64,000 bases of DNA from Conexibacter stalactiti (GTDB lineage Bacteria; Actinomycetota; Thermoleophilia; Solirubrobacterales; Solirubrobacteraceae): assembly GCF_035967765.1 (NCBI RefSeq), contig NZ_JAYWIT010000015.1, one strand, 5' to 3'. Below, piece by piece: positions 40,560-49,977 of the stretch (its first letter is position 1; each line of letters begins with the position of its first letter). Made by a program: the position numbers and the translations under genes. Below the pieces are notes generated by a model. It saw only the letters and a program-made list of their open reading frames with translations, ran no database searches and was not told the origin of the DNA.

Positions 40560-41900
40560 TCAGCCGCCGCCCAGCGTCAGCGTGCGGCTGTCGCTGCGTC
40601 CGCCGGCGGTGACGGTCGCTCTCACGTCCGCGCCGTCGACGGAGCGCGCGAACGCTCTGCCGTCCTTCGTCAGCCTCACCGTCGCGATCGCGGCGATGCG
40701 GCCGGCGGGGATCGTCACCCGGCCGCTGCCGAGTCTCACCGCCAGCGGGCGAGGGCCGTTGCCGATGACCATGCCGGTCAGCGCGACCTTCGCCGCGCAG
40801 GCGCCGCGCAGGTCGCCGTGGCGCTGGACGCGCAGCGCGAGCGTCCCGCCGCCGCCGCCGCGCACCAGCTTCGACGCGCGCACGCGGCAGCCGGCTGGCG
40901 GCGCGGTCGGCTTGCGGCAGCCGTCGCTGCCGCCCTGACCGCCGGCGCGCGGCGCTCTGCGCGCTTCCAGGAACGCCTCGAAGCGGGTCGGCTCGGCGGT
41001 CATCACGCCGTCGACGCAGAGGTCGAGCAGCCTGCCGTAGACGGCGTCGTTCTCCTCCGACTTGTCGAGCCAGACGTGGACGGCGATGCCGGCTCCGTGC
41101 GCCTTCTCGATCCGCTCGGGCGTCACGATCTCGAACTCCGCCCCGCCGATCGCGTACGTGATCGGGATCTGCAGCGCCTTCGTGCCGGCCGGCGCCGGCG
41201 TGCCACCGAGCAGGAAGCCGGAGATGCCGTCGACGCCCGGCGCGACGTCGAAGCGCGGGGCGGCGGCGTGGAAGCGGTCGACGGCGGCCTGGTCGAAGGA
41301 GACGACGATCACGTCGCTGCGGCCCGCTCTCTTCAGATACGCGGCGAGCAGGTCGCCGACGCGGAACTTCTCCTCCTGCGTCTTGCCCTTGATCTCGATG
41401 TTGACCGGCACGTCGGGGAAGGCGGCGAAGACCTCGCCGAGCGTCGGAATGCGGAAGTCGTCGGCCTCGAAGCCGGCCGGCGGCCGCTTCTTGCCGCTGC
41501 GCACGCCGCGGTAGGGATAGGCGGAGGCGGGCCGGCCCGGGACGGCGTTCTCGCCCGGGACGAAGTTGTGGGCGGCGTCGAGACGGCGCAGCTGCGCGAG
41601 CGTCAACGCCGCGACGCGGCCCTTGCCGTTGGTCGTGCGGTCGACGGTGTCGTCGTGGATCGCGACGAGCTGACCGTCCTTCGACGCGTGCACGTCGAGC
41701 TCGATCATGTCGCCGCCCTTCGAGAGCCCGTCGTGGTAGCCGAACAGCGTGTTCGACGGCGTCTCGTTCTCGCCGCCCTGGTGGATCTGGTTCAGCACCC
41801 GCAGACCGAGCCACTGGTTGGTCGCGGCGCTGGCGGTCGCCGGCAGCGCGCAGGCCGCGGCTGCGACGAGCAGCCCGAGGACGTGCCTTCCTCGTGTCAC
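40560..41900 (-). CDS. Secreted glycerophosphodiester phosphodiesterase
   Basis: A 446-residue secreted enzyme: signal peptide to about 26, then a GDPD TIM barrel (about 35-320). The catalytic set is visible: NQIHQGGENE (His and Glu), IELDVHASKDG, and HDDTVDRTTNG with the second His. A GDPD-specific insertion precedes IPTLGEVF. The C-terminal 110 residues are a beta-rich Cys-containing extension. It hydrolyses deacylated phospholipid head groups to glycerol-3-phosphate. GTG start with GGAGGAG 9 nt upstream. Phosphate scavenging is a likely role; no Pho box was seen. Confidence 0.92.
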   Translation of the reverse strand: MTRGRHVLGLLVAAAACALPATASAATNQWLGLRVLNQIHQGGENETPSNTLFGYHDGLSKGGDMIELDVHASKDGQLVAIHDDTVDRTTNGKGRVAALTLAQLRRLDAAHNFVPGENAVPGRPASAYPYRGVRSGKKRPPAGFEADDFRIPTLGEVFAAFPDVPVNIEIKGKTQEEKFRVGDLLAAYLKRAGRSDVIVVSFDQAAVDRFHAAAPRFDVAPGVDGISGFLLGGTPAPAGTKALQIPITYAIGGAEFEIVTPERIEKAHGAGIAVHVWLDKSEENDAVYGRLLDLCVDGVMTAEPTRFEAFLEARRAPRAGGQGGSDGCRKPTAPPAGCRVRASKLVRGGGGGTLALRVQRHGDLRGACAAKVALTGMVIGNGPRPLAVRLGSGRVTIPAGRIAAIATVRLTKDGRAFARSVDGADVRATVTAGGRSDSRTLTLGGG

Positions 41901-42022
41901 CTGTCGATCTCCTCCGGTGAAAGTGACGATGGGAAGCTGACTGTAACGGCGGTCGCATGCAGACGGGATGCAGGCGCCCCAGCGCCGTCGGCGCCGGGCC
42001 GTGAGCGACCGGTGAAGGGCGC

Positions 42023-42051
42023 TTGAGTGGCGCGTTCGCGCTCGGTATAAC
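42023..42051 (+). promoter_or_regulatory. Promoter of Ig-like protein gene
   Basis: -35 TTGAGT (42023-42028), 17-bp spacer, -10 TATAAC (42046-42051), then 6 nt to the ATG at 42058. The predicted transcript starts at the start codon. Confidence 0.7.
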
Positions 42052-42057
42052 GTGGTT

Positions 42058-43266
42058 ATGTCATTTCGCCCCCTCGGCGCTGCGCTGGTCGGCGTCGCGC
42101 TGCTGCCCGCCGCCGCGGTGGCAGCCCCCAGACACCAAGCCGTGACGCCGCGGCAGGCCGGCGTGCAGCTGTCGTGGCCGTCGAGAGCGAAGCGGGTGAC
42201 GCTTGCGCCCGGGGCGACGGTCAGCGTGACGGTGAGATCGCTGCGGAGACGGTCGGCGCCCGTCACGGTGACGTTGGCTCGCACCGACGGCGTGAAGACG
42301 CGCGTCGTCAAGCGCAGAACGCTGCGTCGCGGCAGCTTCGCGGCGAGACTGCCGGCAGCGCAGGGTGCGCGCTACGTGCTGAGCGCGCGGATCGGCAGAC
42401 GGATCCACCGCCGCCTGACGATCGTCACGCCGCCGGCGAGACCGAGACATCGTGGGCCGATCGACGGCGGCTTCCCGCTGGCGCCGACGATGCCGCGCAT
42501 CTGCCCGGACGGGCCCGCGGAGGCGGCGAGCGGCACGCTGACCGGCGGCGCCAGACGGTTCCTGGCCGGCCAGACGCTGAGCCTCACCTTCACCAACACC
42601 GGGCCGATCTGCCTCTCCGGCGGCATCAGCTACGTGATCGAGCGGAACGTCGCCGGCAGCTGGCAGCGCGTCGACCTGATGCTGGCATTCCCCGCGCTGT
42701 TCGACGTCGTGCAGCCGGGCGCTACGCGCGCCGTCAGCTTCACGATGGAGAGCCCGGCGGTGATGCCGTCGGGCAGCTACCGGCTGGTGCAGACCTATTC
42801 GTCGTACCAGGCGACTGGCGCGCCGAAGCGCCTCGAGACGACGTGGGAGTTCGACGTCGCCCACGAAGGTTCGTGGCCCAATCCCGACAGTTGCGGTGAG
42901 GGCGTTGGCAGAGCCGAGGGCTCGCTCGACCGCACGATCGTCGCCAACGGCGGTCAGGTCGAGCTGACGATCAGAAACAGCGGGTCGATCTGCCTGCTCG
43001 GCGACGACACGCGCTTCGGGCTGGAGCGGGAGATCGGCGACGGCAGATGGGAGGACGTGCCGCTGGTCTTTCCCGACCTGCCGCCGAGATCGCACCGCTA
43101 CGAGCCGGGCAGATCGCTGGCCTTCACGATCCCGATCTACGACGCCGGCAGAATGCCGCTCGGCCGCTACCGCGTGAGCTACGCCCTCACGGTTCCGCCG
43201 ACGAGCGACGCGGTCACGCGGATTCCCGTGACCGCCGAGTTCGACGTCGTCGCGCCGCCCGACTGA
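42058..43266 (+). CDS. Secreted protein with two Ig-like domains
   Basis: A 402-residue secreted protein: signal peptide to about 24, a beta-rich N-terminal domain (about 35-125), then two similar Ig-like domains (about 150-275 and 280-400). Each contains a TNTGPICLSGG / RNSGSICLLG motif and an LxxTxEFDV end, so they are duplicated. Such domains usually mediate adhesion or stability. ATG at 42058 rather than GTG at 42052, since TATAAC is 6 nt before the ATG. No catalytic motif. Confidence 0.82.
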   Translation: MSFRPLGAALVGVALLPAAAVAAPRHQAVTPRQAGVQLSWPSRAKRVTLAPGATVSVTVRSLRRRSAPVTVTLARTDGVKTRVVKRRTLRRGSFAARLPAAQGARYVLSARIGRRIHRRLTIVTPPARPRHRGPIDGGFPLAPTMPRICPDGPAEAASGTLTGGARRFLAGQTLSLTFTNTGPICLSGGISYVIERNVAGSWQRVDLMLAFPALFDVVQPGATRAVSFTMESPAVMPSGSYRLVQTYSSYQATGAPKRLETTWEFDVAHEGSWPNPDSCGEGVGRAEGSLDRTIVANGGQVELTIRNSGSICLLGDDTRFGLEREIGDGRWEDVPLVFPDLPPRSHRYEPGRSLAFTIPIYDAGRMPLGRYRVSYALTVPPTSDAVTRIPVTAEFDVVAPPD

Positions 43267-43271
43267 CCGGC

Positions 43272-44246
43272 TCAGGCGGGGGGCGCGCCGCCGCCCGCCG
43301 CCGCGGCGCGCTCGGCGAGCGCCTGCTCCAGCGACGGCACGTCGAGCCCCGGCGCCTGCGCCGCCAGCCACTTCTCGGCGGCGCGGCGGCCGCCGAGCGC
43401 GCGCAGGCCGCGCGCGCCGTGCTCCTCGACGAAGTCGGCGAGCGCGTGCAGGCGGCGGGCGCTCAGCCGCCGTGCCGGCACGTCGGTCGCGGCGCGGTGG
43501 GCGTCGAGCGCGTCGAGCAGTCTGTCGATCCCCTGCGCCGGCGGCAGCGAGCTGACGGCGACGACGGCCGTCTCGCGCGCGCCGAGCGAGCGCAGCGCGG
43601 CGTGCAGGTCGCGGCGAGCGCGGACGGCGACCTGGCCGAGGTCGGCCTTCGTCACGATCAGCACGTCGGGGATCTCCATGATCCCGCTCTTGATGAACTG
43701 CAGCGCGTCGCCGGAGCCGGGCTGCACGACGACCGCGACGGTGTCGGCGACGTCGGCGATCTCGGTCTCCGACTGGCCGACGCCGACCGTCTCGATCACG
43801 ACGACGTCGAAGGCGGCGGCGAGCGCGTGCGCGGCGGCGCGGGTGGCGGGTGCGAGACCGCCGAGCCGTTCGCCGGCGGCCATCGAGCGGATGAAGACGC
43901 CATGGTCGGCGGGGTCGAACTCGATCCGCGCGCGGTCGCCCAGCAGCGCGCCACCGGAGCGCTTGGAGGAGGGATCGACGGCGAGCACGGCGACGGTGCG
44001 GCCGCGCTCCCGCCAGCCGTGCAGGAGCGCCGACAGCAGCGTCGACTTGCCGGCGCCGGGCGGTCCGGTGATCCCGACGACGTGCGCGGGCGCCTCGCCG
44101 CCGAGCGCCGCCGGCGCGATCGACGCCAGCAGCTCGGCGATCGCCGCCTGATCTCTCGGCGCGCGCGACTCGACGAGGTTGAGCACCGCCGGAGCGGCGC
44201 TCAGGTCGCCGTCGCGCAGCCGCGCGCCGAGTTCGCCTCCGTTCAC
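43272..44246 (-). CDS. meaB: MeaB/ArgK-type GTPase, mutase chaperone
   Basis: A 324-residue G3E-type GTPase. The P-loop is GITGPPGAGKST (about 59-69), with AVDPSSKRSGGALLGDR switch region, VVVIETVGVGQSE, and VTKAD for guanine specificity. Such proteins load and protect adenosylcobalamin mutases. The gene is 10 nt downstream of the ethylmalonyl-CoA mutase on the same strand, so its partner is probably that mutase. GTG start with TAGTCT 7 nt upstream, so it may also be transcribed on its own. Confidence 0.92.
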   Translation of the reverse strand: MNGGELGARLRDGDLSAAPAVLNLVESRAPRDQAAIAELLASIAPAALGGEAPAHVVGITGPPGAGKSTLLSALLHGWRERGRTVAVLAVDPSSKRSGGALLGDRARIEFDPADHGVFIRSMAAGERLGGLAPATRAAAHALAAAFDVVVIETVGVGQSETEIADVADTVAVVVQPGSGDALQFIKSGIMEIPDVLIVTKADLGQVAVRARRDLHAALRSLGARETAVVAVSSLPPAQGIDRLLDALDAHRAATDVPARRLSARRLHALADFVEEHGARGLRALGGRRAAEKWLAAQAPGLDVPSLEQALAERAAAAGGGAPPA

Positions 44247-44256
44247 GTGGGGGAGA

Positions 44257-46251
44257 CTAGGCGGAGGCGCTGACGCCGTTGCGGTCCGCCACCAGCGCCA
44301 CGATCGCGTGCATGATCCGCGTGATGTCGAAGTCCTTCGGCGTGTAGACCGCGGCGACGCCCGCGGCCAGCAGCTCGCGCTCGTCGGCCGGCGGGATGAT
44401 GCCGCCGACGACGACCGGCACGTCGCCGATCCCGGCCGCGCTCAGCGCCTCCAGCACCGACGGGATCAGCTCGCGGTGGGAGCCCGACAGGATCGACAGG
44501 CCGACGACGTGGACGCCCTCCTGCAACGCCGAGGCGGCGATCTGCGCCGGCGTCAGGCGGATCCCCTCGTAGACGACCTCCATGCCGGCATCGCGCGCCG
44601 CGACGGCGATCTGCTCGGCGCCGTTGGAGTGGCCGTCGAGGCCGGGCTTGCCGACGAGGATCTTCAGCCGCCGGCCGAGCCCCTCGGAGACGCGCTCGAC
44701 CTCGTCGCGGATCTGCTCCAGCGCCGCGTCGTCGCCGACGCCCGCGCCGGCCGCCTCGCCGACGCCGGTCGGGCCGCGGTACTGGCCGAAGGCGTCGCGC
44801 AGCGCCTGCGCCCACTCGCCGGTCGTCGCACCGGCACGGGCGGCGGCGAGCGTCGCCGGCATGATGTTCTCGTCGCTGGCCGCGACGCGCGCGACCTCGG
44901 CCAGCGCGGCGTCGACGGCGCCCTGGTCGCGCCCGGCGCGCCAGGCCGCGACGGCCTCCTTCTGATGCTGCTCGACCTCCGGGTCGACGGTCATGATGCC
45001 GCCGTCGTTGTCGGCCGTCAGCGGGGAGGGCTCGGTCTCGGTGTAGACGTTCTGGCCGATCACCTTCAGCTCGCCCGACTCGATCCGCCGGATCCGCTCG
45101 CGGTGGGACTCGACCAGCGCCGCCTTCATGTACGGCACCGCCTCGACCGCGCCGCCGTGCTCGGCGACGATCGCCATCTCGGCGCGCGCCCCCTCCAGCA
45201 GCTCGCCGACGAGCCCGTCCATCACGATCGAGCCCTCGAAGATGTCGGGGTACTCGAGCAGGTCGGTCTCGAACGCGAGCACCTGCTGCAGCCGCAGCGA
45301 CCACTGCTGGTCCCACGGCCGCGGCAGCCCGAGCGCCTCGTTCCACGCCGGCAGCTGCAGCGCGCGGGCGCGCGCGTCGCGGCCGAGCGTGACGGCGAGC
45401 GCCTCCAGCACGATCCGCTGCACGTTGTTCTCCGGCTGCGCCTCGGTCAGCCCGAGCGAGTTGACCTGCACGCCGTAGCGGAAGCGGCGCTGCTTGGGAT
45501 CCTCGACCCCGTAGCGCTCACGCCCCAGCTCGTCCCACAGCTTCCCCATCGCGCGCAGCTTCGCGTGCTCCTCGATGAAGCGCACGCCGGCGTTGACGAA
45601 GAAGGAGATGCGGCTGAAGACTCTGCCCATCAGCTCCTGCGGCACGCGCGCTCTGACCTCGTCGAGCACCGCGATCGCCGTGCTCATCGCGTAGGCGATC
45701 TCCTGCACCGGCGTCGCGCCGGCCTCCTGCAGGTGGTACGAGCAGATGTTGATCGGGTTCCACTTCGGAACCTCCTCGACGGTGTACGCGACCATGTCGG
45801 CGATCAGCCGCATCGAGGGGCCGGGCGGGAAGGCGTACGTGCCGCGCGACAGGTACTCCTTGATGATGTCGTTCTGCGTCGTGCCCTGCAGCTGGGCCGG
45901 CGTGACGCCCTGCTCCTCCGCCGTGACGATGTAGAGCGCGAGCAGCCAGGCGGCGGTCGCGTTGATCGTCATCGACGTGTTCATCTTGTCGAGCGGGATG
46001 CCGTCGAGCAGCGCCTTCATGTCGCCCTTGTGGGCGATCGGCACGCCGACCTTGCCGACCTCACCGCGCGCCAGCTCGTGGTCGGCGTCGTAACCGGTCT
46101 GCGTCGGCAGGTCGAACGCGATCGACAGTCCGGTCTGGCCCTTCGCCAGGTTTCCGCGGTACAGCGCGTTCGACTTCTCCGCCGTCGAATGGCCGGCGTA
46201 GGTCCGCATCATCCACGGACGATCCTTCTCGGGCAGACGGTGCTCGCTCAT
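44257..46251 (-). CDS. ecm: Ethylmalonyl-CoA mutase (coenzyme B12-dependent)
   Basis: A 664-residue acyl-CoA mutase: a TIM barrel (about 1-520) and a C-terminal B12-binding domain (about 540-660) with the DxHxxG motif (LDGHSNGAEQ). N-terminal PWMMRTYAGHSTAEKSN, FDLPTQTGYD and MNTSMTINATAAW, and RFRYGVQVNSLGLTEAQPENN, match the MeaA/Ecm branch rather than methylmalonyl-CoA mutase. It converts ethylmalonyl-CoA, made by Ccr, to methylsuccinyl-CoA. TACTAT lies 7 nt before the ATG, so leaderless. MeaB follows on the same strand. Confidence 0.93.
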   Translation of the reverse strand: MSEHRLPEKDRPWMMRTYAGHSTAEKSNALYRGNLAKGQTGLSIAFDLPTQTGYDADHELARGEVGKVGVPIAHKGDMKALLDGIPLDKMNTSMTINATAAWLLALYIVTAEEQGVTPAQLQGTTQNDIIKEYLSRGTYAFPPGPSMRLIADMVAYTVEEVPKWNPINICSYHLQEAGATPVQEIAYAMSTAIAVLDEVRARVPQELMGRVFSRISFFVNAGVRFIEEHAKLRAMGKLWDELGRERYGVEDPKQRRFRYGVQVNSLGLTEAQPENNVQRIVLEALAVTLGRDARARALQLPAWNEALGLPRPWDQQWSLRLQQVLAFETDLLEYPDIFEGSIVMDGLVGELLEGARAEMAIVAEHGGAVEAVPYMKAALVESHRERIRRIESGELKVIGQNVYTETEPSPLTADNDGGIMTVDPEVEQHQKEAVAAWRAGRDQGAVDAALAEVARVAASDENIMPATLAAARAGATTGEWAQALRDAFGQYRGPTGVGEAAGAGVGDDAALEQIRDEVERVSEGLGRRLKILVGKPGLDGHSNGAEQIAVAARDAGMEVVYEGIRLTPAQIAASALQEGVHVVGLSILSGSHRELIPSVLEALSAAGIGDVPVVVGGIIPPADERELLAAGVAAVYTPKDFDITRIMHAIVALVADRNGVSASA

Positions 46252-46258
46252 CCCCCCG

Positions 46259-46264
46259 ATAGTA
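46259..46264 (-). promoter_or_regulatory. -10 element of the ecm gene
   Basis: TACTAT reads on the minus strand with exactly 7 nt before the ATG at 46251 and no Shine-Dalgarno at usable spacing, so ecm mRNA is predicted to be leaderless. Confidence 0.55.
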
Positions 46265-46319
46265 GGGTTCGCCCCCTCCAACGGACCCCGATTCACCGGC
46301 CAAGGGTAGGCCCAACAGC

Positions 46320-47186
46320 ATGCGAGCCATCGACGTCCACTTCCTCGGCATCGAACGCGTCATCTGCTCCTGGCAGGTCGGCGACGTGCTGGTCGATCCG
46401 GGACCAGCCTCCTCGCTGCCGACGCTGCTGGACGCGCTCGGCGACTGGCGCCCGCGCGCGCTGCTGCTGACGCACATCCACCTCGACCATGCCGGCGGCG
46501 CCGGGCTGCTCGCCCGCCGCTGGCCCGAGCTGGAGGTCTACGTGCACGAGCGCGGCGCGCCGCACGTGATCGACCCCTCGAAGCTGCTCGCCAGCGCCGG
46601 CCGGCTGTACGGCGAGGACAACATGAAGCGGCTGTGGGGCGAGATCGCGCCGGTGCCGGCCGAGCGCGTGCACGCGCTCAGCGGCGGCGAGACGCTGCCG
46701 CTGGCGGGCGGGGTCCGCGTCGCCTACACGCCCGGCCACGCCTCGCACCACGTCGCCTACCTGCACGAGGAGAGCGGCCGCGCCTTCGTCGGCGACGTCG
46801 CCGGCGTGCGGATCCCGCCGTCGGACCTCGTGATCGCGCCGACGCCGCCGCCCGACGTCGACGTCGAGGCGTGGGAGCGCTCGCTCGACCTGATCGCCGA
46901 GTGGCGGCCGACGGCGCTCGGCCTGACCCACTTCGGCGGGATCGACGACCCCGGCGCCCAGCTGGAGGCGACGCGCACGTCGCTGCGCGACCTCGCCGGG
47001 CTGGCGCGCGGCAGCAACGCCGACGTGATGGAGAACGCCGTCCGCGGCGCGATCGAGCGCGAGGCCGACGGGCCGGCGACGGTGCAGGCGTATGAGGCGG
47101 CCGTGCCTCCCTCGCACCTGTACATGGGGCTGGAGCGCTACTGGCGCAAGCGCGCCGAGCGCGAAGCGGCGGCCGAGTCGCGCTAA
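46320..47186 (+). CDS. Metallo-beta-lactamase-fold hydrolase
   Basis: A 288-residue MBL-fold protein. THIHLDHAGG supplies the HxHxDH metal motif, later His in TPGHASHH and a bridging Asp in FVGDVAG complete a binuclear site, and LTHFGG is the last His. The C-terminus (about 200-288) is helical, as in hydroxyacylglutathione-hydrolase-like or RNase-like subfamilies. The substrate is unknown. TAGGCC ends 7 nt before the ATG, though it lacks the final T. ClpS follows 11 nt after the stop, with its -10-like TAAGGT overlapping this stop codon. Confidence 0.88.
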   Translation: MRAIDVHFLGIERVICSWQVGDVLVDPGPASSLPTLLDALGDWRPRALLLTHIHLDHAGGAGLLARRWPELEVYVHERGAPHVIDPSKLLASAGRLYGEDNMKRLWGEIAPVPAERVHALSGGETLPLAGGVRVAYTPGHASHHVAYLHEESGRAFVGDVAGVRIPPSDLVIAPTPPPDVDVEAWERSLDLIAEWRPTALGLTHFGGIDDPGAQLEATRTSLRDLAGLARGSNADVMENAVRGAIEREADGPATVQAYEAAVPPSHLYMGLERYWRKRAEREAAAESR

Positions 47187-47197
47187 GGTCCGGGCAG

Positions 47198-47485
47198 ATG
47201 GGGCAGACGATCGAGAAGCCGCGCGTGCAGGGGCCGGGCAGCGGACTCGGCGGCAACTGGCGCGTGATCGTCAAGAACGACGATCACAACACCTTCGACC
47301 ACGTCGCGATGACGCTGGCGCGCTACATCCCCGGCATCACCGTGCCGATCGGCTACCAGTACGCCGACCGCATCCACAACAGCGGTCAGGCGATCGTCTG
47401 GTCCGGCCAGAGAGAGGTCGCGGAGCTGTACTGGGAGCAGCTCCAGGGCGCGGGCCTCACGATGGCCCCGCTCGAACAGGGCTGA
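47198..47485 (+). CDS. clpS: ATP-dependent Clp protease adaptor ClpS
   Basis: A 95-residue ClpS adaptor. WRVIVKNDDHNTFDHVAMTL is the ClpS core with the N-degron-pocket Asn-Asp residues; the tail after residue 80 is short. ClpS hands N-end-rule substrates to ClpAP/ClpCP. TAAGGT (47184-47189) overlaps the stop of the upstream MBL gene and lies 8 nt before the ATG. No clpA or clpC lies in the window. Two hairpins follow. Confidence 0.93.
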   Translation: MGQTIEKPRVQGPGSGLGGNWRVIVKNDDHNTFDHVAMTLARYIPGITVPIGYQYADRIHNSGQAIVWSGQREVAELYWEQLQGAGLTMAPLEQG

Positions 47486-47512
47486 AGCCGCGCGCTGCGC
47501 GCTTGCTTCAGC
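47481..47512. terminator. Terminator hairpin after clpS
   Basis: GCTGAAGC (containing the TGA stop) pairs with GCTTCAGC, with an inner GCGC-rich extension. Confidence 0.65.
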
Positions 47513-47514
47513 TT

Positions 47515-47544
47515 GCGAGAACTCGCCTGGCGGCTCGTTCTCGC
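47515..47544. terminator. Second hairpin after clpS, facing the RTX-like gene
   Basis: GCGAGAAC pairs with GTTCTCGC around a 14-nt loop, 6 nt from the RTX-like gene stop. Serves the minus strand. Confidence 0.6.
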
Positions 47545-47550
47545 GGCTGT

Positions 47551-48822
47551 CTAGCCCTTGACCGTGAAGCGCAGGTCCCGCCGCACGCCCTGGCCGCGCG
47601 TCGGGATCGCGGTGACCGTCACGTCGAGGCCGCCGGCGCGGCGCGCGAGCGAGCGCGAGGCCGTCAGCGGGACCCGCCAGGTCAGCTCGCGACCGCGCGA
47701 GAGCGCGATTCTGCGGGCGCCCATCGCGTAGTTGCCGGCGCGCGTCATCCGCACACTGCCGGCGCAGCCGGGGCCGTCGGCGGCGAGCAGTCCGATCGCG
47801 ATCTGGCAGCGGATCTTGACGACGATCGCGCCGTTCTGGAGCGACACGGTCGGCTTGACGCGGACGGTGCTGCGCGCGGAGTCCTCACGCGCGGGGAAGG
47901 GGAAGACGAGCGTCGGCACGGTCATGCGGACGCCCGCGGCCGGCCCGACCTCGCTGGTCTCGCAGTCGATCGCGGCGTCGTCGCGCGGGTCGAGCAGGAC
48001 GACGTCGCGGCCGCCGTTGCACGCGATCGACTGCGCGCGGCCGTCGCGCAGTTCGAAGCGGTCGTTGCCGTTGCCGCCCTCGAACTGCTCGAAGCCGATC
48101 AGCGTGTCGCTCTCGCCGCTGCCGCCGCTGCCGCCGCGCACGTTCGGGCGCACCTTCACCCCGGTCGTGCGGGGGGAGAGCACGCCGCCGCGGCCGATCC
48201 GGTCGACGTAGGTGAGGAGGTCGGCGTCGGCGCCGCCGTCGAGCACGTCGTCACCCTCGCCGCCGCCGATCACGTCCTTGCCCTTGCCGCCCTCGATGTG
48301 GTCATCGGCGGGGCCGCCGATCAGCAGGTCGTCGCCGTCGCCGCCGATGATCGTCGCCGGCAGGTCGGCGACGATGCGCACGTCGCTGCCGGCGTTGCCG
48401 GTGACGACTCTCAGCCTTCTGATCTCGAAGGCGACCGTTCTCGGCTCCGCGGCCGTTCTCGTCGGGTCAGTCGTTCTGGTCGGGTCGGTCGTCGTTCCCG
48501 TCGGGTCGGTCGTTCTCGCGTCCCCGTCGCTTCTCGGCTCCTCGACCGTTCTCGTCTGCTGCAGCGGGCAGTCAGCGCTGTAGCCGTCTCTGCTGAGCGT
48601 GCAGGTCGCCGGCAGGCCGGTGATGCGGCTGCCGTTCTCGACGACGTGGATCACCTGCCGGCTGAGCGAGATCGTGACGTTGTTCGGCTCGACGTCGTCG
48701 CCGCTGTAGAGCAGCGTCTCCTCGTCGATCGACAGGACGCCGCCGGCGAGCGCCGGGGCGGAGGTCGCGAGCGTCGCGGCGAGCGCGAGCGGGGCGATGA
48801 GGGGGAGACGGTTCAGGCGCAT
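47551..48822 (-). CDS. Secreted RTX-like calcium-binding repeat protein 2
   Basis: A 423-residue secreted protein. After the signal peptide (cleavage near residue 27) comes a domain with a few cysteines, then a linker of DPTxTT repeats (about residues 98-120), then GGDGDDLLIGGPADDHIEGG-type RTX repeats (about 155-240) and a beta-rich C-terminal domain (about 300-423). It resembles the protein at 62-1513 in overall plan. No Shine-Dalgarno or TANNNT element is clear, so the start is less certain. Calcium-dependent folding outside the cell is inferred. Confidence 0.83.
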   Translation of the reverse strand: MRLNRLPLIAPLALAATLATSAPALAGGVLSIDEETLLYSGDDVEPNNVTISLSRQVIHVVENGSRITGLPATCTLSRDGYSADCPLQQTRTVEEPRSDGDARTTDPTGTTTDPTRTTDPTRTAAEPRTVAFEIRRLRVVTGNAGSDVRIVADLPATIIGGDGDDLLIGGPADDHIEGGKGKDVIGGGEGDDVLDGGADADLLTYVDRIGRGGVLSPRTTGVKVRPNVRGGSGGSGESDTLIGFEQFEGGNGNDRFELRDGRAQSIACNGGRDVVLLDPRDDAAIDCETSEVGPAAGVRMTVPTLVFPFPAREDSARSTVRVKPTVSLQNGAIVVKIRCQIAIGLLAADGPGCAGSVRMTRAGNYAMGARRIALSRGRELTWRVPLTASRSLARRAGGLDVTVTAIPTRGQGVRRDLRFTVKG

Positions 48823-48973
48823 GAAGAGGGGGAGAAAATGACAACGTCGCGACCGGAGTACCCGATCGCGACGAATCGACATCGTACGGATGTGGGAACC
48901 GGCGAGGCGCGCGGGAGTTGCGGCGCGCCTCGATCGCGGGCCGCCGGCGGCGGCGCCCGCGACCCTGCCCGGC

Positions 48974-49894
48974 TCAGCCGGCCGCGGCCAGCGGGCGCCC
49001 CTTCTCCTTGCTCTTCTGCTTCTCCTCGCTGACCGTTCTGACGTTCCAGACGAGGTGCAGCTTCTCCATTCCGGCGATCACGAGCGCCGACGGGTCGGCC
49101 AGTCTCTCCCAGCGCTTGAGCCCGTGGGAGGCGGAGGTCGGGAAGGCGTGGTGGTTGTGATGCCACGCCTCGCCGAGCGACGGGATCGCGAGCCAGACGT
49201 TGTTCGTCGACTGGTCGGTGATCTCGAAGCGACGCGAGCCGAAGTAGTGGCAGATCGAGTTGACCGACCAGGTGACGTGGTGGATCAGGAAGATCCGCAC
49301 GAGGCCGCCCCAGACGAAGCCGGTCAGCGCGCCCATCGGGTCGAAGCCGGTCAGCACGAAGCCGAACAGGGCGGGCAGCAGCAGCGACAGCAGCACCCAC
49401 AGCGGGAACATCTTGTTGACCCAGCGGATCGGCTTGTCTCTGATCAGGTCCGGCGCGTAGCGGTGGGCGGAGGCGCGGCCGTGGTGCTCGCCGTCGAGCA
49501 GCCAGCCGACCTGCGCGTGCCAGAGGCCGTGGATCGCGCCCTTGAGGCCGCCGTCGTGGCCGAGGTGGGGGCTGTGCGGATCGCCGTCCTCGTCGGCGTA
49601 GACGTGGTGCTTGCGGTGGTCGGCGACCCACGTGATGACGCTGCCCTCGATCGCCATCGAGCCGGCGATCGCGAACAGCACGCGCAGCGGTCTCGAGGTC
49701 TCGAAGGAGCGGTGCGTGAAGAGACGGTGGTAGCCGATCGTCACGCCGAAGCCGGTGAAGAGGTAGAAGCCGACCATGATCCCGATGTCCGTCCAGCCGA
49801 CGGCCTTGTTCCACAGCAGCACGATCGCCGCGAGGATGCCGAGGACCGGGAGGAAGACCGCGAGAAGGTTGTAGATACGAGCAGGGCGGGTCAT
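48974..49894 (-). CDS. Fatty acid desaturase (stearoyl-CoA delta-9 type)
   Basis: A 306-residue membrane di-iron desaturase. The three histidine boxes are HRLFTH (56-61), HRKHH (93-97) and HNHH near residue 250; four TM segments are predicted. It inserts a double bond at C9 of saturated fatty acyl chains, controlling membrane fluidity. TAGGGT lies 8 nt before the ATG, suggesting a leaderless mRNA. It is divergent from a PucR-type regulator across an 86-bp gap that contains a perfect inverted repeat, so the two are probably linked in regulation. Confidence 0.93.
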   Translation of the reverse strand: MTRPARIYNLLAVFLPVLGILAAIVLLWNKAVGWTDIGIMVGFYLFTGFGVTIGYHRLFTHRSFETSRPLRVLFAIAGSMAIEGSVITWVADHRKHHVYADEDGDPHSPHLGHDGGLKGAIHGLWHAQVGWLLDGEHHGRASAHRYAPDLIRDKPIRWVNKMFPLWVLLSLLLPALFGFVLTGFDPMGALTGFVWGGLVRIFLIHHVTWSVNSICHYFGSRRFEITDQSTNNVWLAIPSLGEAWHHNHHAFPTSASHGLKRWERLADPSALVIAGMEKLHLVWNVRTVSEEKQKSKEKGRPLAAAG

Positions 49895-49954
49895 GGCTTT
49901 GCACCCTATGACGAACGCAGGCCGCTGTCCTCGTCTGCCTGCAAGATCCGCGTC

Positions 49955-49977
49955 GTAAGAATTTGTACGATTCTTAC
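49955..49977. promoter_or_regulatory. Perfect 8-7-8 inverted repeat, candidate PucR-type operator
   Basis: GTAAGAAT (49955-49962) and ATTCTTAC (49970-49977) are exact reverse complements with a 7-nt spacer. The site is AT-rich in a GC-rich setting, lies between divergent desaturase and regulator genes, and ends 3 nt before the regulator start. Confidence 0.65.

Noticed and set aside
48470..48530. Direct repeats of a GTCGGGTCGGTC type
   Set aside because: They encode the DPTxTT linker of RTX-like protein 2.
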